From: Hydractinia symbiolongicarpus
Taxonomy: Eukaryota > Cnidaria > Hydrozoa > Anthoathecata > Hydractiniidae
Direction of reading: 5' to 3'
Length of the DNA: 64,000 nucleotides
Assembly (NCBI RefSeq): GCF_029227915.1
Contig: NC_079878.1
Coordinates: 25,571,501 to 25,635,500, forward strand
Shown: one piece after another, positions 12,701 to 27,700 of the stretch
Position numbering within the stretch: the stretch's first letter is position 1
Layout of the letters: every line of letters starts with the position of its first letter
Made by a program: the position numbers and the translations under genes
Notes under the pieces: model-generated
Databases searched by the model: none
Told to the model about the DNA's origin: nothing
What the model saw: the letters and a program-made list of their open reading frames with translations, nothing else

Positions 12701-15700
12701 TAAAAAAATTACCAGGAATACCTATGAGAACTTATAACAAAGATTTTAATTTGCACAATTTAGCTGAACTTGCTTACAAATAGCATTAAGATAATGCGAC
12801 TGAGATAATTCTAGACAAACTCTAGAAAAAATTTATCTTTATTTTGATAATATTGATTCAATTATCACATTAGGTGAACCTTATCAGAAAGATACTAACT
12901 GATATGGCATAAAATCTTGTTAAAGGCAGTTATGCTATGCTTTGCTTAACTGATTGATATCTTTACTGGCAAATAAAGTGAAATTTGCCGATCATGAAAA
13001 TTATTACTTAAGATAGATTGCTGATTAAGCTTCAAATTTGCTGCCGAGAATCCCTTATTTTCTGCTTGCACTATGTAGTGTTTCCCCTCTTTGTTAACGG
13101 AAGATAAAAATAGGAAAAGGATAATTTCCCAATTTTTTTTTTGATTTTTTCAAAAAGGTCCATAATTTTTTAAAAAATAAAATATTACTTGCATACTGAA
13201 ATATGGGGTCAAAACCATGTAAAGCATTTTTTTTATTTATTTATTTTCTTAAGCTGCAATTGAGAATTGTTATGGAAAGATATCTTTTAATAAGATATCA
13301 GGTGAATCAATGTAATGGCAGAGTCATTAATATTATCATTTATTTTTATTATCTTAGCTTTGATTTGTTTGTAAAAAAAAGCTATGACGTGATCTTGTTT
13401 ACCTTTTAAATTCTTGTCTTGGTTTAATTATGAAGTAACCAGGTTGGGATCTTATCTTCATATCATTGTTTGTCTATAGTCAGAAATTGTAATCTCTTTT
13501 AATTGTTATTTTGACTAAAACTCTCTACCCAGATTGTCTGAAAATAATTACAAAGACAGCAGGCTTATAGTTTGTCCAAATTTTAGCAGTCAATACTGTC
13601 AGTGGTAGATAAAATATTCTCCATGAAAGTAACAAATAAATTTATGGGTGGGTGGATGATCCCTTGCAGAATAACCAGAACTTATGTAATAAGAGATTTT
13701 TAGTCCAACCACAAGGTTTTTATCAAATCTTGATTTTGTTCTTTGAAAAAAACCCAAGCACTATGACCTAATACAACACATCATAAAGATATTGTTTTTG
13801 TTTTTCGGAGGTAATAATAAAAATTAAAACATATGCTTAGTTGCCCTGAAAAAAAAGTTATTATTCACAGTAAATTGGTGAAAGCTAACTCAAGTTTTTT
13901 TGTTTTAATATTCAATGCAGCTAGTCCATAAAATTACAAAAAATATAACTTATATAAATATTAGTTCATGCTTATAGTGTTTTGATAAATAGCTTCTGTT
14001 TTGCCTTAAAGAATTGTATCTTATACTGTACGCATTTAATACTGATGTGTCAAACAACAATGATGTTAGAAGTTCAAAAAAATTGTTAATAGGTGAAAGG
14101 CACAGACTGAAATAAGCTATGATTGTCATGTTTATTTTTTCTTTACAGCATTATGCCCAGCATTATTTAAAATGCTATAAGTTATACCTGGTATACAAAG
14201 TTTCTATATTTACCAACAACGACATATAAGGTTATGTTTTAAAGCCATGCAAAAATGGGCCATTGGAAAATAATTGGAATGTCAATCAAATGCGAAAAAA
14301 ATTTAGAGATCAGTCTACATACACAACACAAAAAAATTTACTAACTTGCTTTATACAATATCTTTTTAATTTAACAAAAAGTCAGAAAGTTATTTCATGG
14401 ATAAAGAAGGGATATTTTATTGCATTAATTCATTCTTCATGTTTTTGTCATTTTAATGATTTGTGAAAGTGTTTACAGACATGACAAAGCATCAAAAAAG
14501 CTACAACAGACTTTTTTTAAAAAAGAAATACAGTATACTCTTGATACCTTAAACCTGCAAGGAACCAAGAAAATAATAAATAGTTATCAATAATATTTCA
14601 GGGCATTCAAAAACATCAACTTTTTCAAGGAAATAGAAAGTTTTCATTTATTCTCGCAGCCAAACACAAGCAAAATGTACACTGTCCTTGAAAATATGTT
14701 CTAATGGTCTTTGGGGGAGGTCTAGTTATTGAGATTTTACTGTCATTAAAGAATTACTTAGAGAGGTTGTCATACCCTGAAAAAATTGTGATGACCTTTG
14801 GGACAGTAGTAGTTGGCACAGGTAACTTATAGTCATAGAATTTACACCCATTCTTTAACTGTGAATCCTATCAAAAGTTGTAGATTTAACACAATGCCGT
14901 GAAATAAAATACTGTTTCTCAGTTTTGTATATGGTGTTTTTTAGGACATCGCAAATCTTCAAAGGATATCCCATCTATGGCTCAACAAATCATTCACAAG
15001 AAGCATAAACACCATCATAAACATCACAAGAGGTCATCACATAAGGAAAGTAAGCTTGGCAGGTCTGAAAAGCAACCAGAGGATACTGTATCAAACGATG
15101 TTTTACATGCAAAAGATAAAGTGGACATAGGTCGTCGACCAAAAGCACATACCATTAGTACCTTAATGCCAGTTGGTTTTTTGCCATCAGTCAGTGAAAC
15201 AACAGAAGCTGGGTATGTCTTTTTATGTAACAGATCTGTTTATATAATAATACCCGTATTCCGTGTGCTTTATTTCAATTACTTCATACCAACAGGTAAA
15301 CAAGAATCCGAAATAAATTTATGTTGAAAATATATATGATAGGTGAATTTTTATGGAATTTTGCCGTGGACTAATAACTTGTTTGAAATATTATTAACTC
15401 ACTCATTGCAAAACAGGCAGGTTATCAAAAAACATTTAAACCCAACTGACTCTTTGCCTGATCTTAATTCTCTTTACCCTTTAAAAGTACATGATCCTAT
15501 ACATTTTATTGTATTTTAAGCTCTCCCGAATAATTTAAACAAATTTAAAAAATATATATTTTTGTACATTGACTGGTCATTGCTGACCTTTATTAAATTT
15601 TAAATGACTGATAAACAAAACAGACCGATGATTTTTTACTTTAGCTATTTTCACAATAATATGAACCTACTGGCAATTTAAAAAGATTATAAAACCTAAG

Positions 15701-18700
15701 GCCAAAAAATACATCTCACATCATATCATATCATATGTTAAACATCTAAAAAGAATGGCAGATGAGGTCATTAAAGATAGTAGCATAGCAGTGAGGTCAT
15801 TAAAGATAGTAGCATAGCAGTGCGAAAGCTACCAATGCAATATTTAAATAACTCCATAACTTAAGCACCATTTGTTTTTCTTTTGTTATTTAGAAGCAAC
15901 TGCAATGTGCACCCGTGAATTATGTTTCCCTTAGGAATTCCTAAATAAAATCCAAAAATATTGAGACATTGAAATATTCCTTTTTTTAAAATATATGGCA
16001 GTATGCCTTAATTATTTTATTACCCAAGTTTTTGTAATTGTAATGTTGAATATTTCAAATCCTCAAAATACAGACAGGGTATAACTTGGATTGGACATCT
16101 TGAATTTCCCATAGGCGTATATGCACACTAAGATGTCAGTTTGCTTTCTTTTTTCAGGACAACAATACTTTTCAAAAACTTTTTAAAATATCTTGGTAAA
16201 TAATTAATAACTTTTTCAAAAATTATCCTTTTTATGTTAAAATATCTTTGTTGTTTTCTGGAATAGATATTTAGATTTCTTTATTGGAAGAAACTTTTTT
16301 ATAGGTCTTATTTATTAGGTACTTTATCACAATTATTTCTGAATTTAATGTATTGATTTATGTATTACACTTTTGCCAACTTAGTAGGGGAACACTAGAT
16401 TTTTAAAATATATTTATAAAATTAAGTATTAGAAACTTGGAAGATCCACCTTATCCCTGTTATTAGAACCCTTCTTATTATCCTAGTTGAAAAAGAATTC
16501 TAAGTAGAATTGGAATGTGAATGGAAATTGTGTGTAATGTTCAGTAAAAGTTTTTAAAACCATATTAAAAAAAAAATAATTGTTACACAAAAAATCATCT
16601 CATTGTTTTGGTAGGGAAGTCAGAATCAATGTGGTTAAAAATGGATTAAGAACACAATAATAGAAAAAATACTGAAGCTGTTGCTTTTGGACCTTATAAT
16701 AAAAACCCACCGGCATTAATTTATTAACCCCCTCTGCAACTATAAATATGATGAAAATCACCCTCTGTTCTTATAAAGGCAATAAGGTTACAAAGCATAC
16801 AAATCCTCTTTTGTTTCGTATTTAAGTTTTATTGCATTGGTCTTTTTAGTGTGTCTTTAATTTGTGTCTATTTTCATATTATATTATGTTTTATTATTGA
16901 AGTTCAAACGTTTTACCTTATTTACTGCCCTCACTTTTAGGGAAAAAGATTATGCAAAGAGCCATGAAGAAACATTCCGTAAAATGTCTCTTCAAGATAA
17001 TTTGGAAGTGCCACCAAAAGTTCAACATCGAAAAAAACATAAACATGGCCATCATCGTCATCATCATCACGCACGTCACTTGCAAAATAAGCATGTCACC
17101 AAACATGACACATTAGAGTTACGTATAAGATCTGGAATGCAGACACTTGAAGAAGAACGAAAAGCACTGCGTGAAGTTGTGTCCGAATTAGGAGAGGAGT
17201 TTGGGCAAAAAGATATTGATGATATGACAAGTAAGTGCTGAACAGAATGCGTTAATTTACCATAAATGACAATCTGAGTGAAAGGGTAACGTTTGTCAAC
17301 ACGAAAACAGAATTTCTGTTACTCACATGGAATAAATTAATTTTTTTTCACCAGGTCATCGTTTTGGGAACTTCCAAGGTAGCTCAAAACATCTTGTTCA
17401 GCGAAAACGTCATCATAGATCTGGAATGACAACACACTTGAGTGATGTGGATTCACTGTGTAGTGTATCTATTCAAAGGCCACACATGCGTATAACTATG
17501 GAAGAAAATCAAATTGAACTAGCACCAAGAGAGGTAACTAGTACTACATTTGTGTTTGTATATCAATACATTACAACATGCATTGAGAAGCAACTGTTAG
17601 ATCAAAATGCATTCTATCTATAGGAATTCATTTAATTGCAATATTCTTACGCCCTGGAAATATTAAAGTTTCTTCTGTTAGCTTGATTGGATGATATCAG
17701 TGGTGGTTTTTACACACGTCTGACACAAATTAAATTGTTAAATTTAGGACTTGATGTTTTTGTGAAGGAAAGCTGTTATGTACATGAAGCAAAACAGCAA
17801 TGCAAAAAACATTGCTATGCAGTTTTTAATTAACATAGTGATGCCTGGAGAAAGTTCTAACTTTTCCTATATTATTATGCAAGTTAATCCAAAAAAAAGT
17901 TGCTTTGTCCCAATAATTACAAAATATCATATTACTGAAAGATTTGATAAAAATTCCGGCCTAACTTAATAAGCAGATATACTATGTGATTCCGAAGTTC
18001 TCAAAGGTCTATTAAAATATAACACCTAATCCTCTAATATTTATATTTCTCTGCATTTTCATGTTATTTCTACTCCTGGAAATAATGGTAATAATGATGA
18101 AGGTTACTTAAGTTGTATTTCAAGTGAATTGAATTTAGTCAAACAAATGTATGATTGTAGAGACTGCAAATTTTTATTTAGTTACACCTTGGTACTAATA
18201 ATAATATGACGGAAAATCAGTCGGTAGGTTGATGATTTATAGCATAGGTAGCACCATGGCATGCACCTATCCACACCATGACATAACAAAGAAGTATAAA
18301 CAAACTCAATTGGTAATAAAGTTAAAGTAGAAAATAGTAGTAAGCATAGTTAAAATTTTTAGATTGTTAGTTTACAGCATACTTTAAAATAATCACTAAC
18401 ACATACTAACTCCTAATGATTTTAGCAAAAACATAGTGCAATGTAGTTTTAAGAATGGTTAACCTATGCTGTTAAAACTGACTATGATGATCATTACTGG
18501 AACTAAGGTTATCATAGACTAGTTGCTGCTTAATCTATGGGGATTATTGCTGACATAGGTCTCAGGTGCTTTTGAAATTAAGGGAAGAGGGTGGTTGTAT
18601 TTCAAACTATAAAGTGCCAAATAAAACACACAATGAGTATAAATAAAAAATAGATGTCAAAGTTTTGTTTGATGGTTGAAAAATTTTCAATAAGATAAGA

Positions 18701-21700
18701 AGTTAGAGAAAAGCAGAGTGGATTTATAAACTTTTAACCATTTCGTTGCTATAAGATTTTAGGGGTGGGAAAGCAGGGGTTCACAGAAGGTTGAATATGC
18801 TTCATAGAATTTCAATAATGATAAGAGTAGTTGATAAAATATCCTTAATGCCACTTCTTATGCACATGTTGATGCCATATTTTATTTTATCTTTGTTGGT
18901 TAGTAAAATGATTGTTAACAATTACAGTAACTGGCAAGCATGCACAGTAAGGTCCAAATATTAATTAAATGTATTGTCAGTAGCTGTTCAAAGATTTAAA
19001 GTGAAAGACAAAGAAAGTATCCTGTTTAATGGTGAAAAAGCTTTGAAATATTATTTTTAACATATTGCTTTATGGATTAATATTTAATGAATTAATATTT
19101 TTATATTTCCATTTAAATATGGTTACTGAGTTTAAGATAAATATATTTTTTAAAATACAACTTATAATATGTCTTTTTATAATTTCAAATAAATTCCACT
19201 AACAGCGCACCTATGTTTTTTCAAACCTTTTTACTGTGGCAGAACTGTCCAGTCTGCTCTGCACGTTTCCTGCATGTGTGAAAATTTATGAGAACTGGCA
19301 TTTTGTTTAATTTTAGGGATTTGTTGAACTGGAAGAGTTGGTAACAAACGAGGAGAATGAGTTGCAATGGCAGGAGCGTGCTCGTTGGATTAAGTTTGAA
19401 GAAGATGTCGAGAAGAATGAGAGATGGGGAAAACCACATGTTGCTTCTCTATCCTTTCAAGGCTTACTTGAACTTCGTCGAGGAATTGAAACAGGTTATT
19501 CATGTAAATTAAACTATCATTAAACTTCTGTGTGTACGTGTATTCCCTTTTTTAAGATTTTAAACTTCCAAATTTGGTTTCACTTCAGGAACTGTTTTGT
19601 TGGGTTTAAGCAACTATGATTTGCCGACCATCTTTGAATCGGTTGTTGATAACATGATCATCACCGATCAAATCAGTAAGACAAGCCGTGATCGCATCAT
19701 AGGTGTACTTCTGTCAAAACATTGTCATCATCATCAAAACAAGCTGGCAGGTGGTCCTAAAAGAAGAAATTCCATTATCGAGCTGTCACGTGAAAGTTCA
19801 ATCAGTGAGAAGGATAGCGGTCTTGAAAGTGTGGATGGTGATGTTGTTGTTGAAGCTGTGAACGGCGTGGAATTGAATAACTTTTCGCTAAAACCTGAAG
19901 AACACACAGTGGATATTAACTTGGTCAATAGTGCCAAACACGATAGCGATTATGATGATGATGACAGTGTGACAGGTCATTTGGTAAGTGTTGTTCAAAT
20001 TACATCTATTTAAGTATTCAAGCTTACTGCTAAAAATATACATATATATATATATATATACACAGGAAAACATATTCTCTTCCAGTGCAAAAGGACTTAG
20101 GTTTAAACCTCGGCCGAGCATGTAAAAGGGTGAATCTACCCTTCAGCATGGGAGTAGGATGGAAGATCTTAGGTGGTTGTGTTTGCACAGCTTTCGTAGC
20201 TTAAGTGGAGCTTTAAATGCAGTAGAACCCCCTGTAGTAGGAGCCTTCTTGATAGTAGTACTAATAGGAGCTGAAGAGGCTATCCTGGGTAAATGATTTT
20301 AATAACAATAAGAAAAATACTGAGTAGTCTATAAATGCTTTATTTTCCAGACTACACATATTTTTTTATAAGCAACCTTACTTTTGTTCCTGAAACTTCA
20401 GTTCCTAAAACAAATTATGTTAATACAAATGTTGCTGAACGGTTACTAAGATTTTGTGCTAAGAATTGTTCAAATTTATTTTCAATTTCGTTTGATGTTG
20501 AATTCTTACATAATACTTACGCAGCAAATAATTATTTAGTTTACAAGTAGGGAGGGGAGATGTATTACTAATTATCTTAGGGAACTCTTTGAAGCACCTT
20601 TTGTAATGTATTTCTAAAGTCAATTTGTTAGTTGCATTCAATACTTACACTGAAGTTGGTTGTCAATAAAAACTTGCTGGGAATAAAAATTAATTTCAAA
20701 TGATGTCAATATAGAAGTTTCTGCATATGCAAAAGATAGACATTTTTGCGGATGACCAGTTTTTAAAATCTTGTGGAACTTAATCTGTAAAAATTTCTTC
20801 TGCAAATCATTTATTTTCTAAAAGGTTTTAAAATATGCACGTGTTATATCCTGCTGTTTCTTTGCTTTATAGAGGACTGTCAAGTTTGCGCCTATTACTG
20901 AAGAACCGAAAGGAGCCGAAGATAAAGTAAAATCAAATGTACATGAGAAGATTCCAGAAGGAGCTGAAGCTACTTCCGTTTTAGTTGCTACACTCACTGA
21001 ATTAGAACGACCAGCAATGGCTTTTGTAAGGCTGGCTAAAGGGTGCTATCTTGGTAACCTGACTGAAGTGGTTATCCCAATAAGATTCTTGTTTATCATT
21101 ATGGGTCCACCGTCAAATCACGATTATTACGAGATTGGACGCTCCATTGCAACTCTGATGTCAGACAAGGTAATTTATTTATTTTCCTGTTATATGAAGT
21201 AAAACGTTTTGACTTCCTGATTTTAGTTTTTTTAAATTCTTTTTTATTTATATCTGATATCTTTTCTTTGTTTTTTTTTTTCGTTTTGAAACTCAGAAAA
21301 TCATTCAAAATGAGGTCTAATGATTCCAAGTATAAAATTTATCAGAAACAAAAGAAGGACGTTCAGGGTGTCACTTCAGATGTGTGACACCTGAAACGTC
21401 GTAAATTGTCGTGTTGTTTTTGAGAGTCTTCTAAAATGCTTTTTTAACTGTGAAACATAGCCTAGAACAAACTCGCTTGTTTATATGAAATCTCGTGGAT
21501 AGGCATACAACGTCACATGAAAATGAAAACAGGTGTCTGTGTTGTTTGAAACGTTTAATGTAATATACTTATTCAGTGTTCAATGAAACCTGCAAAAAGA
21601 TTTTGTTTACATGTTTACACTTTTTACAAAGCCGAAAAGTAAAGGGTTTTTCAAAACATGTTTTTTTATTATTAAACGTTACGATTTTATTGTATAGGTA

Positions 21701-24700
21701 TTTCACGATTTGGCGTATGCAGCAAAAAATCGAGATGACATACTAGCTGCAATAAATTCTTTTCTTGACGACAGCATCGTGCTAGCACCTGGGGATTGGG
21801 ACAGACATCTACTTCTACCATTGCTTCAAGCGGAAATTAGTGAGAAGAGAAAAGAGAGAATCAAATTGTTAAAAGAAAAAGGTAAAATTTGTTATTTGTA
21901 GTTTTATTCAGTTTCTGAGGAGAATAGAGAGCTTAATGTTAGAGACTGAAGTTAAATTTTCCCTGCTATAATTAAGAAAATGTTTTGAAAAAAAATCTTA
22001 CGCAAAGGTTATCTTTACAATGAATCGGCTTTAGCAGCTACGTGTAACCATGGAGATTAGCCCCAAGTCCGCTGTGAACATTCACAAGTTTAGTGTGTGT
22101 GTTGCTTAGATAGAAACGGCGTTCTTAACTGTTTATGGTCGCGATCTTTGAACTTCTACACTCTTTTAGTATATTTTGTCCGGCGTTGTGCATTGGCCAA
22201 GAATATTGGTAACAGTTGTTATAAAATTTTGTTTTATGCAATGTTGTATAAAAACACCCTTATTTTTAGCCCACATCGATGTCCCTACAGACGAACAGGC
22301 GTTTCTACGAACTGGAAAACCGTTCGGTGGATTGCTACGCGATATAAAGAAGAAATGCAAATTTTACGCATCCGATTTTCGAAACGGATTCAACTGGCGT
22401 TGTTTTGTCACAATTATTTTCGTCTTTTTTGCTACTTTGGCACCTACTATAACATTTGGCGCGTTGTTGAGCAAATCAACGAAGGAAGCGCTGGGCGTGA
22501 CAGAGACTTTACTTGCTACTTCTTTATGTGGAGTGATATTTAGTTTGACGTCCGGTCAGCCACTTATTATTGTCGGAACAACTGGACCAATTTTGGTGTT
22601 TGAATTGGCAATATATGACGTAGGTGTCTCTCTTTTAAAATGAAATCGCCATCCATGTAATATTTCTGTCAATGTTTGAGCCTGTTTTTAGCACACAACA
22701 AGAAACACACCTAAACAACAACTAACAATTTCGTAAAAAGAAGAGCCATTGTTAATTTTTCTCCATCTCGAACCCGCAAGGGACCGTAATTCTTTTACAT
22801 AAAGATTGAGTTTTAAGAAAAAATAAAGTATCGGTTATATAACAAATAAGACGGCTAAGAATTTACAGCGAGACAAAAAGTGTGAAATGTAGCTGAAGAA
22901 ATCATTGTTATTTAAATCTTGTTTGGAGGTATTTACTTTCCGGAGTTTTTTGACAGTTGTAAAACACTCACTGTATGTACCACATTATTACTGTCTCTTG
23001 TTTCAAATCGAAAATACTTTCGCCTCTCCAAACATTCCAAAACACATTTGTGTGATGTAATACAGTGTCTGAGTATTATCACTTTTGCCAAATAATAATA
23101 CCTTTGCTTTTGTTCCTCTTTTTAGTTATGCGTCTACTTCAACATCGATTTCCTCGTGTGGAGGTTTTGGACCGGTATGATTGTGATGTTGATATTATGG
23201 ACTGTTGTGGCAGCCGAAGGATGTTTTTTGGTGGAATATTTTACAAGGTTCACCGAAGAAGTCTTTTCCATACTTATCTCGTTACTCTTTATATACGAAG
23301 CATTATCCTTTATACTAAAGGTAAGCTCATACTTCAGACGTTACGAAAGCTTGGTTCTCACCTAGCACTAAAGAGCACTAAATTTCCACTATGCGTTCAA
23401 GAACGCGCAGTGCGTGGCGGCTATTGTTCTTTCAGTTCCAAACCCGCTAAAAGCGGTCCGCTTATCGCGTTTTCAAAAGTCAACTCTACTTCGACTTTTA
23501 CGCGCGTTTTCAAAGCGCTATCCAATTAAAATGCTGCAAGGCCACGTGATATAAACAACTTTTTGTGAGAGCCATCAAAACTATCCTTTTTCCATTCAAG
23601 ATGGCGGTCGAACACACAAATCTGTCATGTTCATGTTAACATATTTTTGTCGTTTAAAAGTTTACGCGCTCTTTTTGCTGCTTTTGACAAGCAGAAATCA
23701 AAAAATAACATTCGAAGCGAATTTATTAGCGGCTATTGTTAAAACAATAGTCACCTACGTGTGTGCTCACTATCGCTCGTTTGTGTTCTTTTATGAACAC
23801 TAAAGGTTTACTGATCCAAGTCACCAAAGTAAAACAACGCGCATGGCGAATTGCATTAAAATAATACTGTCAAGGTCTTTGTAATTAGAGCGTATCGGAT
23901 TCTAACATGTTTTCTGTCAACAGCGCTAATCACAAAGTTTCGTATTTCTTAAAAACTTTGAGATATAATCAGCCAATGCTTCTTTTTTTTTGGAGAACCC
24001 ATGTAGCGATGTGTTGTGCTTAAAAATGCTGAAATTATGTCACTGGTATCAGAGATCTCTTGACTGGGCTAGAAAACTTAACTTTTCGTTCAATTCGTCC
24101 ACAAAATTTCACTTTTTTTTAACTTGTCACTTATAAATATAAATTGTATCCTCGTTAAATGGATTTTGTTTGTTGCCTTATGTATAAAATCTTTGTGCTT
24201 ACAGAAATTAAAAATAAATTTGTAGACCATCACAATGTTTCCACCTCATTAATTTTTAATTTTTTTTGACTAATTAGATATTGTAATTAACAAGAGATGA
24301 AACTTCTCATGGCTCAGGTGTACGTGAAAAGTATTATCTGGCCCCTGTACTTTGATTAAATTAGCAAATTCTCTTTTTGCATTGCGTACCTTAAGAATAG
24401 CAGGTATTCAAAATCGACTCTGGCTTTACCTCCAAATTTCTTAATCGTTTTAAGAAAAACATCAAAATCAACCTTCTTCTACGTCAAAAAAAGTTCATTT
24501 GTTTATAGTTTGAATCTCATTTTAAGCAGACGTTCATTTTATAGTGTTGCTTATAGCGCTCAATCAGTATCGTTATGTATGCTTGTTGTTATTTCTCTTT
24601 TTTCAATCGGCAAATTAAATTCCCACCAAAATTTTTTTTTTTGGCGTGGCCATAGAATAATTTATGTTTTGTACGTGCTGGATTATTTTACACTTCTATT

Positions 24701-27700
24701 AAAAGTTTTCCATGTAATTTATATTTGATAATCTTCTCATCTTATTCTATTACTCACTAAAAATATTGGAAGATTATGGGTGGAAATTTGAAAGTCAATT
24801 ACATTATAAGTAAGTGCGAGTCGTTAGCTGGTGAAAAAATCTACGGGAATATGCCTGTCGCTACTCGCATACTATTTTGAATAACAGACAGACGGATAAA
24901 TTCACGGGTCCGCCCGCCTTTTATATATCGCATTTCGAGTTTCCGTTTCGCGCACAGGCAGACAAAAATCCGGGAATTATTAATATAGGGACTGATCGTT
25001 AACCCATAAAAAATCCACAGAGTTTGCTTCTCAGCAAGTTATTTTCCTTGCGGGGGACCCGAAATAAAGCTACGACGCGACCATTTTGCGCAGAGACAAA
25101 ATACTGTGTTTCTATAAAAGAACTAGCGTTAGCTCGTATTAAAATCTAGCGGTTCGCCGATCCTTAGATTTTTGTCCCTCGTACATATTCCCTGCATTTT
25201 TTCACGGCCTGTCAGCATAAAATAATAAAATTACTCTGCAGTGGGCCGGCATAAACAGACACAATGCAGTTTTTTTAATATAGAAATAATATAGATATTT
25301 AATATTTATTATTCCATCGTAGTTTGAATTTCTTAACATATTGTTATGTGTCAATAATTTATGTGTATATTCTAGACGTTGAAATCACATCCACTAACAA
25401 CATCAAATGATCAATACACAAGAATAGACACAAATGGAACTCTCAATGATACGTTACATAACCGAAACTCCTACCTTCCTAATTCTCCTCCGTGTTTAAA
25501 CGATGCAAATATAACTCTTTTATCGATACTTCTCGTGTTCGGAACGTTTTTTATCGCGTACTATTTACGAAAACTTCGGTTTAGTCATTTTTTATCGAGT
25601 AGAGCACGTCGAGTGCTGAGTGACTTTGGAGTTCCTATAGCAATGACGCTAATGGTGTGTCTAAACTTTGCTCATGATATACAAGGCATACCGAAAATCC
25701 ATCTTTCGCATCGATTCGGACCGACATCTGCGAATCGAACAACATTTCTGGTGAATCCTTTTTATACGATGAAGTTCTACTGGGTATTTTTAAGCATTTT
25801 ACCAGCTATATGTGTTAGTATTTTGTTGTTCATGGAAACCGAACTGACTGGAGTGTTATTAAATAAACGAAAGAACAAGCTAAAGAAAGGCGGAGGATAC
25901 AATTTAGATTTATTTGTGATGGGTGCTTTAACAGGTATATGTTCTATGCTCGGTTTTCCATGGATGTGCGCTGCAACGGTGAGATCAGTTCAACATCAGA
26001 ATGCACTTGCAATTATGAGTCGGTCCCATGCTCCTGGAGAGAAGCCGTATTTACTGCATATTAAAGAACAAAGACTGACAAACTTGTGCATACACATATT
26101 GATAGGTTTGTTTTCTTTATTTATCAACGAAGGAGATCAGTTGATTTAGCTCTCTGTTACGATTATTCGTGCACGGTGTCCACTCTTTTAGGAATTTCCA
26201 CAATATTGTCAAATTGCTAGATTTTATTTTTATGTTTTAGGAGAATTTCATGAATTTTAGGTTAGAATATTTAATCAGAACTATTTTCATTTTGCAAAGT
26301 ATTGGCAAGGGTTACATTTAAACCTGCTCTCAAAAAACTTGCACTAACTTTGTTCTATCAATATCAGGGTGACCACACCTAAAATCCCCTAAATAACTTA
26401 AAATTTCAACTCAAAATATAGATTGCTTCTCAAATCTAAACTTTTTAAATGCAACATACTAATTTTACTTTTGGGATTTTTTGTTTAGTATGATTACATT
26501 TTTTAAAAAAAATTATTTTCTCCTTAAATGAAGTCAACATCTAAGATAATATCTTCTCCGAAAATTTTCTCCCCAAACTTAAATTCTCCGAGAATCTCTG
26601 AAAATTGCGGCTACCCTTTGTGATAAATTTACATTTCAATAAGAGTGAAATTACGACCAAAAATGTCAGAAATGCTAGGAATAAGGATGTTAATAAGAGG
26701 GATTGTGGTCACACTCTCATAAATAAACTACTAACACCAGTCTTCTTTAGGACCATGTATTGGAGAAAGTAACAATGTTTCGATCAGACGTAGATTTGAA
26801 AATAATTGAAAACATCTTAATATATAATGTATAGGACCAGGGTTGCCACACCTGCTTAGAACTTCTCATTTCTCCCCAATTTAAAAGCACCCTCTAAACT
26901 CCTCAAATCTTCACAGGTAAGTTTTTCTCAACAAATTTCCTCCATTTTCCTGGTGCAAATCTATATGATTTGTCACGTTTTTATTTTTAAAACGCATAGA
27001 AACGCATTATGGGTACAGAGATATTTTTCTTCACCTTTAAAATTTCCTAAGTATTCTTTGAAAAAATATGAACTTCTCATTAAAAGCCCTCAAATCTCCT
27101 CATATTTTTTTTTATAAAAGTGTACCTAAAATCATTAGTGTTTCAGACTTCAAATTGATTCGTTTTAGGTATTTTTAACATTTGCAAATAACTACCGCCG
27201 CTTTCGGTATCACTGAAAAATGTTTTTTGTTTTTCCAGGCTGCTGTGCTATAGCTGTTCCAGTTATTGAGAACATACCTGTGGCTGTTTGTCTCGGTGTA
27301 TTTCTATACCTTGGTATCTCGTCTATGGCTGGCATACAGTTCATCGAGCAAATCAAACTTATATTTGTACCAATGAAATATCATCCTAACAGAAAATATG
27401 TTCGCTGTGTAAGTAGAGCTTGGGTAAAGAACGAAGCAAAAAAGTAAAGTGAAGAATGTTTAAATGTTTTACCTTATTAAATTTCGGAGGTGGCCTGTAA
27501 AGGGCTGGATCTGTTGTGTTTGTAACTTTTGAGCATGCGCATTGGTTTAGATCCGTATTTCACTCCAGAGTGTTTGTTTGCACGATAATATTGCACCGGT
27601 AGATTTGACTGAGGTGAAACTCATCTAAACAGTCCTAAGAATTATACCGTGAAAACCTAGTCTTGTGTAAACTGTCTCTTATTTTTTTAAGTATTTTCTG

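Noticed and set aside
19221-19439. Minus-strand frames opposite anion exchanger exons (also at 10618-10800, 16918-17106, 19734-19937 and 22166-22360)
   Set aside because: Shadows of real exons whose plus-strand reading is secured by family motifs.
20094-20120. GGTTTAAACCT, like a tRNA B box, in intron 8
   Set aside because: Deviates from the B-box consensus and no A box lies at the right distance; no tRNA fold seen.
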